In this document: positions 9,366-17,751 of the stretch, one piece after another
How positions within the stretch are numbered: the first letter of the stretch is position 1
How the letters are laid out: the number at the start of each line of letters is the position of its first letter
Assembly (NCBI GenBank): GCA_038131695.1
Contig: JAYPQA010000023.1
Coordinates: 34,610-98,609 of the forward strand
Length of the DNA: 64,000 bases
Origin: JADHLK01 sp038131695
Lineage (GTDB): Bacteria > Pseudomonadota > Alphaproteobacteria > Puniceispirillales > Puniceispirillaceae
Direction of reading: 5' to 3'
The notes under the pieces: model-generated
The model's input: only the letters and a program-made list of their open reading frames with translations
Told to the model about the DNA's origin: nothing
The model's database searches: none
Translations under genes and position numbers: made by a program

Positions 9366-10136
9366 ATGAAAATCTGGTATCAGTCATTTGTCAATGAACA
9401 GGCGGCTCCGGGCTATTGGAAAAGGCTGTCCGCCTTTTTGAAAAGCGAGGCCCGGCCAGATACGCAAATCGATTTTTTTGGCATGACCCCGTATGATTCC
9501 TATGCCCATGCGCTGGTCGAATATCGCTGCGGCCGCGAGGCGATTGCCGCTGCCATCACCGCAGGCCGCCAGGGCTATGACGGCTATCTGATGGGGCATT
9601 TTCAGGATTCGGGGCTTTATGAGGCGCGCGCGGCGGCCAGCATACCGGTTGTCGGGCTGGGTGAGGCCTCCATGCTCTATGCCTGCCAATATGGCCAGAA
9701 GATTGGCATTATCACGATCAATCCGCGCTTTATTCCCGGCCATGCCCATCAGATTCGCAAATATGGGCTGTCGGATCGGGTGGCCGGCATCCATGCGCTG
9801 ACTTTTGAGCCGGGAGAAATTCTGGCAGCCTTTGATGACGAGCAAAAGCTGGCCGAGGTCACCGCCCAGTTTGAGGAACAGGCCCAGCCGCTGGTCCGGG
9901 ACGGGGTGGATGTGCTGATCCCGGCTGGCGGTATTCCGATGCTGCTTTTTGCTCAAGTAAAGGGCTTTCGCATTACCGGAGCCCCAGTGCTGAACGGGTT
10001 GCCGGTGGCCTTGCGGATGACCGAAATGGCGATGGAAATGCACCAGAAATTCGGGCTGGAGGTCAGCCGGACGCGCGATTTCATCCAGCCGCCAGAAGAG
10101 GTGCTGGATGAATTTCTGGCACATCCCAAATTATAG
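9366..10136 (+). CDS. Asp/Glu/hydantoin racemase family protein
   Basis: Protein of 256 residues with the aspartate/glutamate/hydantoin racemase fold (PF01177). This family covers racemases and maleate isomerase-type enzymes. The start at ATG 9366 has an AGGGAG site. Alignable segments are MKIWYQSFVNEQ, GYLMGHFQDSGLYEAR, PVVGLGEASM and VLIPAGGIPMLLF. The two cysteines that usually do acid-base catalysis (in GNCxxDPGL and GCxG contexts) are not present at those places: GHFQDSGL and PAGGIP stand there. It may therefore be a lyase, isomerase or binding protein of the family. It is transcribed divergently from the Rieske dioxygenase operon. Confidence 0.78.
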   Translation: MKIWYQSFVNEQAAPGYWKRLSAFLKSEARPDTQIDFFGMTPYDSYAHALVEYRCGREAIAAAITAGRQGYDGYLMGHFQDSGLYEARAAASIPVVGLGEASMLYACQYGQKIGIITINPRFIPGHAHQIRKYGLSDRVAGIHALTFEPGEILAAFDDEQKLAEVTAQFEEQAQPLVRDGVDVLIPAGGIPMLLFAQVKGFRITGAPVLNGLPVALRMTEMAMEMHQKFGLEVSRTRDFIQPPEEVLDEFLAHPKL

Positions 10137-10162
10137 CTTTCCGGTTATAGCTTTCGGGCCGC

Positions 10163-10724
10163 TCAGCCCTTTGGTGCAACCTCAGCCAAATCATTCCAGA
10201 CCATCTGGCTGGTCAGCAACCCGCCTTGCAGGGTGAACCGGTCAACAAAGCGAATATCGCTGAACGCGCTGCCATCCGGCCAGACCCCGTGCAGCATCCC
10301 GTGGCAGGTGACCACCGTCCTCGCCTTCGAGCAGGCTTCGGCAAACCCGTCCAGGTTTTGCCCCACCTTTGATAGCGGCTTTGACCAGGCGATCAGCTCC
10401 CTCCAGGCTGGTCATCCGAACTGCGCCCGGAAATTCCATCCAAATCCCTCTGCCAGAAAGCTTTTTTGCCTTGTCCAGATCGCGCGCCTCCATCGCGGCC
10501 AGATAATCCAGCACAATCTGGCTGGCTGGCGGGGCCGGGGGAATCGGGTTTTTCTGTTCCCGCCCGCGCATATAGCTTGACTGATCCAGCTCTTGAATGG
10601 TTACCGTCGTCCCCTCTGGCACAGCCCCGGACAGCTGCACCACCAGATCGGTGATTTTTTCTGAGATGCGGCGGCGGAATTCAGCGGAATAGCCCTTAAT
10701 CAGGGTCAGTTGCACAACAGGCAT
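10163..10724 (-). CDS. 4-oxalocrotonate tautomerase fused to a SnoaL-like domain, frameshifted
   Basis: About 186 residues in two parts. Residues 1-60 (start MPVVQLTLIKGYSAEF, with the catalytic proline directly after Met, and TTVTIQELDQSSYMRG) are a 4-oxalocrotonate tautomerase domain. From about residue 70 (SQIVLDYLAAMEARDLDKA) the chain becomes a SnoaL/NTF2-like domain. That domain continues in another frame after about 10355 (VTCHGMLHGVWPDGSAFSDI and an RFVDRF segment). One shift joins the two halves. The start at 10724 has an AAGGAAG site. The tautomerase should enolise or isomerise a 2-oxo acid. The SnoaL-like part may isomerise, hydrate or simply bind a small product. The gene is divergent from the aconitase-family large subunit gene. 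Confidence 0.75.
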
Positions 10725-10761
10725 GGCATGGCTTCCTTGACAGATAAAAAAGGGTAAATAT

Positions 10762-10790
10762 TTGACACATTATTTCAGACTTGAAATGAT
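10762..10790 (+). promoter_or_regulatory. Candidate sigma-70 promoter for the aconitase-family gene
   Basis: A perfect TTGACA at 10762-10767 is followed after 17 bases by AATGAT at 10785-10790, which matches four of six positions of TATAAT. Transcription would begin near 10797. That supports ATG 10837, rather than the upstream in-frame starts, as the real start of the large-subunit gene. An AGGGTAAA octamer lies just upstream at 10751. Confidence 0.5.
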
Positions 10791-10836
10791 GCAGCAAACC
10801 GGGACAAGTGGCAAGAGAGCAGATCAGTCAGGAAAA

Positions 10837-12111
10837 ATGCAGACAATTGTTGAAAAAATTCTCAGCCGGGCCTCCGGGCAAGCTGAGCTGGTCGCAGGTG
10901 ATTACCTGTCCTGTGCGGTGGATCTGGCCATGGTGCATGACAGTTCCGGCCCGCGCAGGCTGGGCCCCAAGCTGGCCGAGCTGGAACGCCAGCTGTTTGA
11001 CCCGGACAGGCTGGCCATCATTACCGATCATTTTGTGCCAGCCGAGGATGCCGCCAGCCGCGAGATTCAAAAAATCACCGCTGATTTCGCCGCAGCAGAA
11101 GGAATCCGGCAGTTTTATCCTGAACAGGGGATTTGCCATGTCGTGCTGCCGCAAAAGGGGCTGGTGCGCCCGGGGATGCTGATTGTGGGCGGGGACAGCC
11201 ATTCGACGACGGCCGGGGCTTTTGGCTGTTATGCGTTCGGTATCGGCGCAACTGATATGACCGGCGTTGCCGCGACTGGCAAAATCTGGATGAAAGTTCC
11301 GCAAACCAGGCTGGTCACCCTGACCGGGCAGCTGGCGGATCAGGTTTTTGCCAAGGATATTATTCTGGCCCTGTGCGGCGCGCATGGCATGGATATGGCA
11401 GATTATCAGGCGCTGGAATATGCCGGGCCGGGGGTGGCCCAGCTATCCATGCAGGAACGCATGACGCTGACCAATATGGCAGCTGAGCTGGGCGCGCAGG
11501 CCGGCCTCATCGCCCCGGATGCGGTCACTGCTGACTGGCTGGCCCAGCACGCCCCGAACCGGCAGCTGGTTGACCAGCAGCCTGACAGCTGGTGGTCCAG
11601 TGCAGCTGGCAGCCATACCGGCCCGTCCTTCGATCTTGATCTGGACAGGCTGGCACCCCAGGCCGCCGCCCCGCACAGCCCGGCCAATGCCGGGCCGATT
11701 AGCGAGCATGACAGCCCGGCATTCACCATTGCCTATATCGGAGCCTGCACCGGGGCCAAGCTGGCAGATTTGCGGGCGGCAGCAAAAATCCTGCAGGGCC
11801 GCAAGCTGGCCAGCTCGCTGCGCCTGCTGGTCGCCCCGGCCTCGCTGCAGGATCAACAGGCAGCTGAAGAAGAAGGGCTGATGCAGATATTTGAGGAAGC
11901 TGGCGCGCGTTTTCTGGCGACTGCCTGCGGGATGTGTGCCGGCTATGGGGCCGAGCGCCTGGGCCCGGAGGATGTGTGCATTTCCTCTACCGCACGCAAT
12001 TTCAAGGGGCGCATGGGCGATCCGGCTTCCCAGGTGTGGCTGGCCTCTCCGGCCAGTGTGGCGGCAGCGGCGGTGGCCGGACGGCTGGCAGACCCGCGCG
12101 AGATGACCTAG
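10837..12111 (+). CDS. Aconitase/3-isopropylmalate dehydratase family, large subunit
   Basis: Iron-sulphur hydro-lyase large subunit of 424 residues (LeuC / homoaconitase / 2,3-dimethylmalate dehydratase DmdA branch). It begins MQTIVEKIL, as this family usually does. The conserved GDSHSTTAGAFG is at 119-130. The three cluster cysteines are Cys304 (IGACTGAK), Cys364 and Cys367 (TACGMCAGYG). This branch works with a separate small swivel subunit, and a matching one is encoded at 40672-41172 in the same window, next to an isocitrate-lyase-family lyase. The reaction would be isomerisation or hydration of a 2-hydroxy-diacid. It is an unlikely biosynthetic LeuC because the leucine genes are absent and the neighbours are catabolic. 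Confidence 0.84.
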   Translation: MQTIVEKILSRASGQAELVAGDYLSCAVDLAMVHDSSGPRRLGPKLAELERQLFDPDRLAIITDHFVPAEDAASREIQKITADFAAAEGIRQFYPEQGICHVVLPQKGLVRPGMLIVGGDSHSTTAGAFGCYAFGIGATDMTGVAATGKIWMKVPQTRLVTLTGQLADQVFAKDIILALCGAHGMDMADYQALEYAGPGVAQLSMQERMTLTNMAAELGAQAGLIAPDAVTADWLAQHAPNRQLVDQQPDSWWSSAAGSHTGPSFDLDLDRLAPQAAAPHSPANAGPISEHDSPAFTIAYIGACTGAKLADLRAAAKILQGRKLASSLRLLVAPASLQDQQAAEEEGLMQIFEEAGARFLATACGMCAGYGAERLGPEDVCISSTARNFKGRMGDPASQVWLASPASVAAAAVAGRLADPREMT

Positions 12112-12131
12112 ATTCTGGTCGGCAGAGGCTG

Positions 12132-12161
12132 GCCGGGCTGGACAAGGCCGGGCTGGACAAG
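12132..12161. repeat. 15-bp tandem duplication
   Basis: Two perfect, directly adjacent copies of GCCGGGCTGGACAAG (12132-12146 and 12147-12161) lie in the short gap between the aconitase-family gene and the peroxiredoxin gene. No function is evident; replication slippage would explain it. Confidence 0.85.
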
Positions 12162-12224
12162 GTTGGGGTATTTGATTTAGGGTTCAACAGTCTTTTTTTA
12201 ATTATCAAATAATTGGGGGCTGAT

Positions 12225-12705
12225 ATGGCTTTGGATGTGGGATCAAACCTGCCTGAGATTACCATTCACACAAAGACCGGGGATGAGGTTGAGGCGATCA
12301 ATTTCCGCGATTGGTGCGGGGACAGGAAGATTGTTCTGTTCTATGTGCCGGGGGCCTTTACCCAGACCTGCACCAACACGCACCTGCCCGGCTTTGTGCG
12401 GCATTTTGATCAATTTGCCGGTAAAGGGGTGGATGCGGTGGCCTGCCTGTCGGTCAATGATGTATGTGATGCACGCCTGGGGGGAACAGGTCGGGGCCTT
12501 GGGCAAAATCGTGATGCTGGCAGACAGCCATGCCGAACTGGCCCGCGCCCTTGGCGTGAACAAGGATTTTGGCGCGGTTCTGGGCGAACGGGCGGTGCGC
12601 TGCGGCTTTATCGTCGATAAGGGCAAGATTGTGCATTCCTTTATTGAGGAGCCAGGCCAGCTGACCGGCTCCGGGGCAGAAGCCATGCTGGAAGCGCTGG
12701 GCTGA
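12225..12705 (+). CDS. Peroxiredoxin (Prx5/AhpE-like redoxin), frameshifted
   Basis: Thiol peroxidase of about 160 residues that reduces hydrogen peroxide and organic hydroperoxides in the cytoplasm. The peroxidatic motif PGAFTQTC (Cys49) and the following THLPGF are typical of Prx5-type peroxiredoxins. The frame shifts once near 12465: the first frame ends VACLSVNDV and the next resumes YVMHAWGEQVGALGK. From there the sequence runs to LTGSGAEAMLEALG. The start at ATG 12225 matches homologues (MALDVGSNLPE). A peroxide-scavenging role next to oxygenase genes is reasonable. The break is probably an indel error, because both halves are otherwise well conserved. Confidence 0.85.
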
Positions 12706-12721
12706 GCCGGGCAGGGAAAAA

Positions 12722-13474
12722 ATGACCGAAAGCCTGACCGGAAAGACCGCCCTTGTCAGCGGGGCCGCACAGGGAATTGGGCGGGCCATCGCCGAAAAAT
12801 TCCATGCGGCCGGGGCACAGCTGGTTCTGGTTGACCGGTCAGCGGACAGGCTGCAGGAACTTGGCCGGGAACTGGGCGCGCGGGCTGTCTGCGTTGCTGT
12901 CGATATTTCTGATGCAGACCAGCTGGAGGCTGGGCTGGCCCCGCTGCTGGATCAGCACGGGCCAGTCGATATTCTGGTCAATAACGCCGCTGCTGTTACC
13001 CGACGCGCGCCGATTACAGAGCTGTCTTTGGAAGAATGGCAACAGGCCCTGTCGGTCAATCTGACCGGAGCGTTTTTGCTGTCCAGAATGGTGATTCCGC
13101 AAATGCAGGCGAAAGGCGGCGGGGTGATTGTCAATGTCGCCTCGCAGCTGGGCCATGTCGCGGTTGCGGGGGCGGCCCCCTATTGCACGACCAAGGGCGG
13201 GTTGCTGCAATTCACCCGCACGCTGGCCCTTGATCATGCCGAGGATAATATCCGCGTTGTCGCGCTGTCTCCCGGGGCGGTTCAAACGCCGCGGCTGACT
13301 GATATTTTTGGCTCCGCCGAACAGGCCGAAGAGGCGCTGGGGGCGGCACATCCGCTGGGCCGTCTGGGCCGGGCTGACGAGCTGGCCAATGCCGCGCTGT
13401 TTCTGGCCTCGGATGCGGCCTCTTTTGTCACCGGCACGGATCTGGTGGTAGATGGCGGCTATATCGCGCGCTAG
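12722..13474 (+). CDS. SDR-family oxidoreductase
   Basis: Short-chain dehydrogenase of 250 residues with every core element: SGAAQGIGRAI (residues 13-23), NNAA (87-90), Ser141, Tyr154 and Lys158 (YCTTK), and a C-terminal FVTGTDLVVDGGY. It is classical 3-oxoacyl-ACP-reductase-like in sequence. In this setting it more likely oxidises a hydroxy-acid or sugar-acid type intermediate. It follows the peroxiredoxin gene by 16 bases and converges on the Fe-S flavin reductase gene; the gap contains a 14-bp tandem repeat. Confidence 0.87.
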   Translation: MTESLTGKTALVSGAAQGIGRAIAEKFHAAGAQLVLVDRSADRLQELGRELGARAVCVAVDISDADQLEAGLAPLLDQHGPVDILVNNAAAVTRRAPITELSLEEWQQALSVNLTGAFLLSRMVIPQMQAKGGGVIVNVASQLGHVAVAGAAPYCTTKGGLLQFTRTLALDHAEDNIRVVALSPGAVQTPRLTDIFGSAEQAEEALGAAHPLGRLGRADELANAALFLASDAASFVTGTDLVVDGGYIAR

Positions 13475-13489
13475 GCTGGCTGCCCCATT

Positions 13490-13545
13490 CTGTTTGCCCC
13501 AGTCTATTTGCCCCTGTCTTTTTGCCCCGGTTTATTTGCCTCTGG
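13490..13545. repeat. Four tandem 14-bp units between convergent genes
   Basis: Four consecutive imperfect units of 14 bases, each built around TTTGCC, with two of the first three internal junctions reading CC(A/T/G)GT. They fill almost the whole gap between the SDR stop (13474) and the stop of the convergent reductase gene (13546). A transcription-termination or slippage-derived role is possible. No protein-coding content is seen. Confidence 0.75.
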
Positions 13546-15513
13546 TCAATCCTGTAAAAACAGGGCTGTTTCATGCCCTTCAAAGACAGCTTCCAGGGCG
13601 GTTCGGGCTGAGACGCTGTCACCGACATTCAACAAGGTCTGGCCTTTTTCCGGCGGGGCGTTCGGCTTGCCGGAAACCGGCGCGATAACGCTGTCTGCCA
13701 GCAGTGCCCGGCCCCCATCCTGAACCGATAAATCTGCAATATCCGCGCGGCCATTGGCATAATCGACCAGCCGGTGGCCCGCTATCAGCTGGACATTTTT
13801 TTCGCGCAGCCGGTGTTTCAGCGCAAAAGAGCTGTAGATGCTGATTTTCCAGCCAGCGATACCGGTCGGCACGACGAGGCTGACCTGCTTGCCCAGATCG
13901 GCCAGATATTCTGCCACTGACACAACGGCCCAGGTGCCAAGATGGTCAACCATCAGCACTTTTTCCCCCAGCTTTTCCGGGTCAGCCAGAGCCTGCTCAA
14001 GGGTGAGCGCAACCCCGCCGCCAGACAGCTGCTGGGCCTGGGCCTGAGCTCCGGCAGCCCAGATAATATGGCTGTCCTGATGGGCTTGCAGCATCTCCTC
14101 ATCGACGGTGCATTCCAGCTCAAGGCGCACCCGGTTCTGGTCAAGGCGGCGCTTCTGGCGATCCAGCAGCTGCAGGAATTCGCGCCGCAGTGGCATCTTC
14201 TCCAGCCAGTTCAGCGTGCCGCCCAAAACCGGCTGGCGGTCGGTGAGCGTCACGGAAAAGCCCCGTTCGGCTGCGATACCGGCTGCTTCCATGCCTGCCG
14301 GGCCGCCGCCAACCACCAGCACCGGCTTTTTGCCCTTGGCCGGATGCAGGGCCGGGGCAGGCCAGTCTGCCTCCTTGCCAGCGCGCGGATTGGTAAGACA
14401 GGAAATTGCCAGCGATTGGGCCAGCATATCCGCGCAGCCCTGATTGCAGCCGATACAGGGGGTGGTGTCGGCAACCCGCCCGGCATGGGCCTTGTTGACC
14501 AGCTCCGGGTCCGCAACATGGGCGCGGGCCATGCCGATCATATCCGCCTTTCCGGTTGCCAGCATTTCTTCTGCCAGCTCTACCCGGTTATAGCGGCAAA
14601 CCGACATGATGACCGGCTTTTTTGCCACCCCGTCAAGGGCGGTGCTAATCGCCTCGGTCAAATATCTGAATTGCTGGTTGGAAAAGGCCATATCGGCCAT
14701 CTGGGTGGAAATCGTATAGCTGCCGTGATAGGCGGAATGCGAGATATTGACAAAATCAAGCTGGATAGTTGCGGCCAGCTTCACAATCACCTGGCACATA
14801 TCCTCCAGCGTCAGCCCACCCTGCAGAAATTCATCCGCGCTGATCCGCACGCCCATAGTGCGGTCTGGCCCGGCTGTCTGGCGCACGGCGGCAGCGGTCT
14901 CCAGCACAAACCGCATCCGGTTTTCCAGAGTGCCGCCATACTCATCCTCGCGCTCATTTGCGATAGGGGACAAGAATTGCTGGAGCAAATGGCCATGTGC
15001 CAGCTGCAGCTCTATCCCGTCCAGCCCAGCTTCCAGCAGATTGGCCGCCACATCGGCGTGTGCCTCCACCACCATTTTGATTTCCTGAACGGTCATCGGA
15101 TGCGGGGCCGGGGCCGTTGCGGTCCAAGGAATGGAGGAGGCAGACCAGGAGGCCATTCTGGCAAAATTGCCGTCAATATGGCGGCCCAGATGCAGGACCT
15201 GGCCGAACAGGCGGCCCCCTTCCCCCTGCACCGCCTCAGCAATTTCGCGGAATTTCGGGATGGCCGCAGCCTCATAGCCATTAACCCCCTGCTGGCGGCC
15301 CAGTGAGGATTTATGCACCCGGATCCCCTCAAAAATGATCAGCCCCGCCCCGCCTGCTGCGCGCGCCCGGTGATAGGCCAGATGGCGGGCGGATGGCAGG
15401 TTATTCTCGCCGTAATTGGTGGTATGGGCTGGCACAAAAATACGGTTACGCACTTCTGTCTGGCCAATTTTCAGAGGCCGGAAAATATGCGGATAATAAG
15501 GGTGCTGTTCCAT
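13546..15513 (-). CDS. NADH:flavin oxidoreductase (2,4-dienoyl-CoA-reductase-type, FMN/4Fe-4S/FAD)
   Basis: Large reductase of 655 residues. An N-terminal old-yellow-enzyme TIM barrel spans about 1-335 (PLKIGQTEVRNRIFVPAHTT, then ELQLAHGHLLQQFLSP and DEYGGTLENR). A complete 4Fe-4S cysteine set follows (CIGCNQGC, then Cys eleven residues later in AISCLTNP). The C-terminal FAD/NAD Rossmann domains begin at VLVVGGGPAGMEAAG. Family members reduce dienoyl-CoA or enone double bonds, or demethylate amines such as trimethylamine, using NAD(P)H. It begins 16 bases after the PaaK-like ligase gene, so all four minus-strand genes from 18.9 kb downward look like one operon. Confidence 0.9.
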   Translation of the reverse strand: MEQHPYYPHIFRPLKIGQTEVRNRIFVPAHTTNYGENNLPSARHLAYHRARAAGGAGLIIFEGIRVHKSSLGRQQGVNGYEAAAIPKFREIAEAVQGEGGRLFGQVLHLGRHIDGNFARMASWSASSIPWTATAPAPHPMTVQEIKMVVEAHADVAANLLEAGLDGIELQLAHGHLLQQFLSPIANEREDEYGGTLENRMRFVLETAAAVRQTAGPDRTMGVRISADEFLQGGLTLEDMCQVIVKLAATIQLDFVNISHSAYHGSYTISTQMADMAFSNQQFRYLTEAISTALDGVAKKPVIMSVCRYNRVELAEEMLATGKADMIGMARAHVADPELVNKAHAGRVADTTPCIGCNQGCADMLAQSLAISCLTNPRAGKEADWPAPALHPAKGKKPVLVVGGGPAGMEAAGIAAERGFSVTLTDRQPVLGGTLNWLEKMPLRREFLQLLDRQKRRLDQNRVRLELECTVDEEMLQAHQDSHIIWAAGAQAQAQQLSGGGVALTLEQALADPEKLGEKVLMVDHLGTWAVVSVAEYLADLGKQVSLVVPTGIAGWKISIYSSFALKHRLREKNVQLIAGHRLVDYANGRADIADLSVQDGGRALLADSVIAPVSGKPNAPPEKGQTLLNVGDSVSARTALEAVFEGHETALFLQD

Positions 15514-15529
15514 CTGTCCTGCCTTGTTT

Positions 15530-16875
15530 CTATGTCCCGCGCAAATCCAAAAACCGTTTGGCTTTCAGCGATTTATCAGGATTGAAAATCGCCGTCCGGT
15601 CAACCCGCTCAACCAGCGGGCGCACCCCGATGGCCACCCGCACCGCCTCGGCTATCCGGTCAATATCAGCCTGCGGCTCGGCATCCACCAACAGCCGCAG
15701 CCGGTCTGCTGAGAGCGCATCCCCTGCCACTTCCCGGTCCACAATGATTTGAAATTCGCCGACCTGCCCGTCTGCCAGCAACAGGTCCGTTACCACTTCC
15801 GGGTTCACCAGCATCCCCTTGACCTTGACCAGATCATCCGCGCGCGAGGGCATCCCCACAAACCGATCTGTCCAGCTGCCGCAATGCGGACATTGCTCTG
15901 TGCTGAGGGCGGCAAAATCCCCCATCGCATAGCGCAGCAACACCGTGCCGCGCCGATCCAGATGTGTCAGCACGGACAGGCCGCGCTCGCCCTCGGCCAG
16001 CGGGGCATGGCTGTCCGGGTCCACCACCTCAAAATAAAAATGATCCGGGGCCGGATTGTGATAGCCGGACTCCGGGCAGCATTCGACAGACCCGACCTGC
16101 ATTTCGGTCGCCGCATAGGAGATGCTGACAAAGGCTTCTTTCTGGCCGATACGCCGCATCCGGTCGGTCAAATCGCGGCGCATTTCACCGCTGACCGCCT
16201 CGCCGGTCACAAAGGCCAGCCGCACAGAAGAAAAATCGGCGCCCATTTCCTCAGCCCGCATCAGCACCCGCCGCACATAGCTGGTCACCCCCCACAAGAT
16301 GGTTGCTTTGGTGCGGGCGACTGTATCAACCACCTCATCCAGACCGGCGGTCCAGTGAAAATGTGGGGAGGGCCGGCCGGGCAGCGGGCTGATCACCGGA
16401 ATCTTCATCACATTGGCTGCGGCGATTGTGCGGTGATAGGCCCCGTAGGGATATAAGGTCATCGGGCAGAGATTGGCCACAATATCGTTGCTGAGCACCT
16501 GTCTTATTTCCAGCGCCCTTCGGTTGGCCGTCAGCGTATTGTAAAAATCATAGCTGGTGGAATAAAAGGGGGTGGGCTTGCCGCCGCTGGTCCCGGTGGT
16601 ATGCATCACATCCCACTGAATGGTGGCTTCTTCCTCCAGCCCCTCGGTTTCAAGACAAAATTCCTCCGGTGCAGCGGCATAGTCTTTTTTTGAAATCACC
16701 GGCAGCAGATGAATATCAGCGAGGCTTTTGATATCGCCGCGCGCCAGCCCCATTTGCCGAAACTGGGTGCGGTAATAGGGATGCCGGAAAAAGCACAAAT
16801 CCATTGTACGGGAAAATTTTCTTCCTGAATAGCGGTGATCACCGAACGGCTTTGAAACGGCAGGTCAGCGATCAT
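15530..16875 (-). CDS. Phenylacetate-CoA-ligase-like AMP-forming enzyme, frameshifted near the N-terminus
   Basis: PaaK-type adenylate-forming ligase of about 448 residues. Motifs seen are TTGTSGGKPTPFY (ATP binding), YAATEMQVGSVECC, RYAMGDFAAL, and the zinc-like CPHCGSW with RADDLVKVKGMLVNPEVV. The main frame would begin only at ATG 16804 (MDLCFFRHPYYRTQF), which is truncated for the family. An ATG at 16875 overlapping the amidohydrolase stop (ATGA) reads MIADLPFQSRSVITAIQEE and joins the main frame if one base shifts near 16805-16820. I take 16875 as the real start. The likely reaction is activation of an aryl or arylacetic acid to its CoA thioester. Confidence 0.8.
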
Positions 16876-17747
16876 TTGTCCAACCCGAAAACCCGCAGCG
16901 CATTGCCGCGGACAAATGCTTCGTAGGATTCGGCACGCAAGCCCAGCCCGTCAACTTCTTGGCGATAGCGCTCAAACGTCAGGACCGGAAAATCTGTGCC
17001 GAACATCACCTTGTGCCGCCCATAGCTGTCGATATAGCGCACAAAGCTGTCCGGCCAGTATTTCGGCGCATGGGCATCAGCGATGATATAGACATTCTGG
17101 TGTTTCCAGGCCATCGCGATCATCTCATCTGTCCAGGGGATGCCGATATGGATTCCCACCAGCTTCAATTCGGGAAAATGACAGGCGACCGGATCCAGGC
17201 TGATTGGCCGGCCAACAGATTGCAGCGGGCGGCGCGGCTCATAGACCAGCGATTGGCCCACCTGCAACAATATCGGAATATCCAGCTCAACACATTTGCT
17301 ATAAAACGGATACCAGCGCGCATGATCCGGGGCCAGCTCAAACCAATGCGGATAGCCATGCGCCCCGATAAAGCCATACTCCTCTACCGCCTGTTGCAGG
17401 GCGCGCACCCCGGCCATCCCTTCAGTTGGGTCCAGCCCAGCCAGCCCATGGAACCGGTCGGGAAATTGCCGCACCGCCTCAGCCACCATGTCATAAGGCA
17501 GATGCCAGCTGCCCGGCAGCCCCAGCTGGCCGGTTTTATTGGCGACCAGAAAGGCTTTTTCAATGCGCGATGCATCCATCTGGCGCAGCATTTCCTCATA
17601 GCTGTAGCCCTGCATCACCGACTCATCCCGGCCAAATTTGCTTTTGTGAAAGCGGCCTGACCAGTCCGGGCGCATCTTGACGATTTCCGGGGTATGCGGG
17701 TTGACCACCGTATCGATGGCCAAAATCGAGTGATCAGCGTCTGTCAT
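16872..17747 (-). CDS. Amidohydrolase family 2 (PF04909) protein
   Basis: TIM-barrel amidohydrolase of 291 residues, the family of ACMSD, gamma-resorcylate decarboxylase and several lactonases. Markers are AIDTVVNPHTPEIV at the N-terminus (a variant of the usual D-x-H-x-H), GLAGLDPTEG, LKLVGIHIGIPW and HKVMFGTDFPV with the catalytic Asp. It could decarboxylate a ring-derived acid or hydrolyse a lactone. It starts four bases after the stop of the broken acyl-CoA dehydrogenase and overlaps the PaaK-like gene by ATGA, so it is in the middle of a four-gene operon. Confidence 0.85.
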   Translation of the reverse strand: MTDADHSILAIDTVVNPHTPEIVKMRPDWSGRFHKSKFGRDESVMQGYSYEEMLRQMDASRIEKAFLVANKTGQLGLPGSWHLPYDMVAEAVRQFPDRFHGLAGLDPTEGMAGVRALQQAVEEYGFIGAHGYPHWFELAPDHARWYPFYSKCVELDIPILLQVGQSLVYEPRRPLQSVGRPISLDPVACHFPELKLVGIHIGIPWTDEMIAMAWKHQNVYIIADAHAPKYWPDSFVRYIDSYGRHKVMFGTDFPVLTFERYRQEVDGLGLRAESYEAFVRGNALRVFGLDK

Positions 17748-17751
17748 TTAT

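Noticed and set aside
10762..10836. TTG 10762 or ATG 10786 as start of the aconitase-family large subunit
   Set aside because: They overlap the best promoter, and homologues begin at the MQTIVEKIL segment (10837).
13490..13545. Possible CRISPR array
   Set aside because: The units are 14 bases with no spacers and no cas genes are nearby; it is a plain tandem repeat.
13942..15306. Long plus-strand open frame opposite the Fe-S flavin reductase
   Set aside because: It is a shadow of the well-conserved minus-strand gene and shows no domain or ribosome site.
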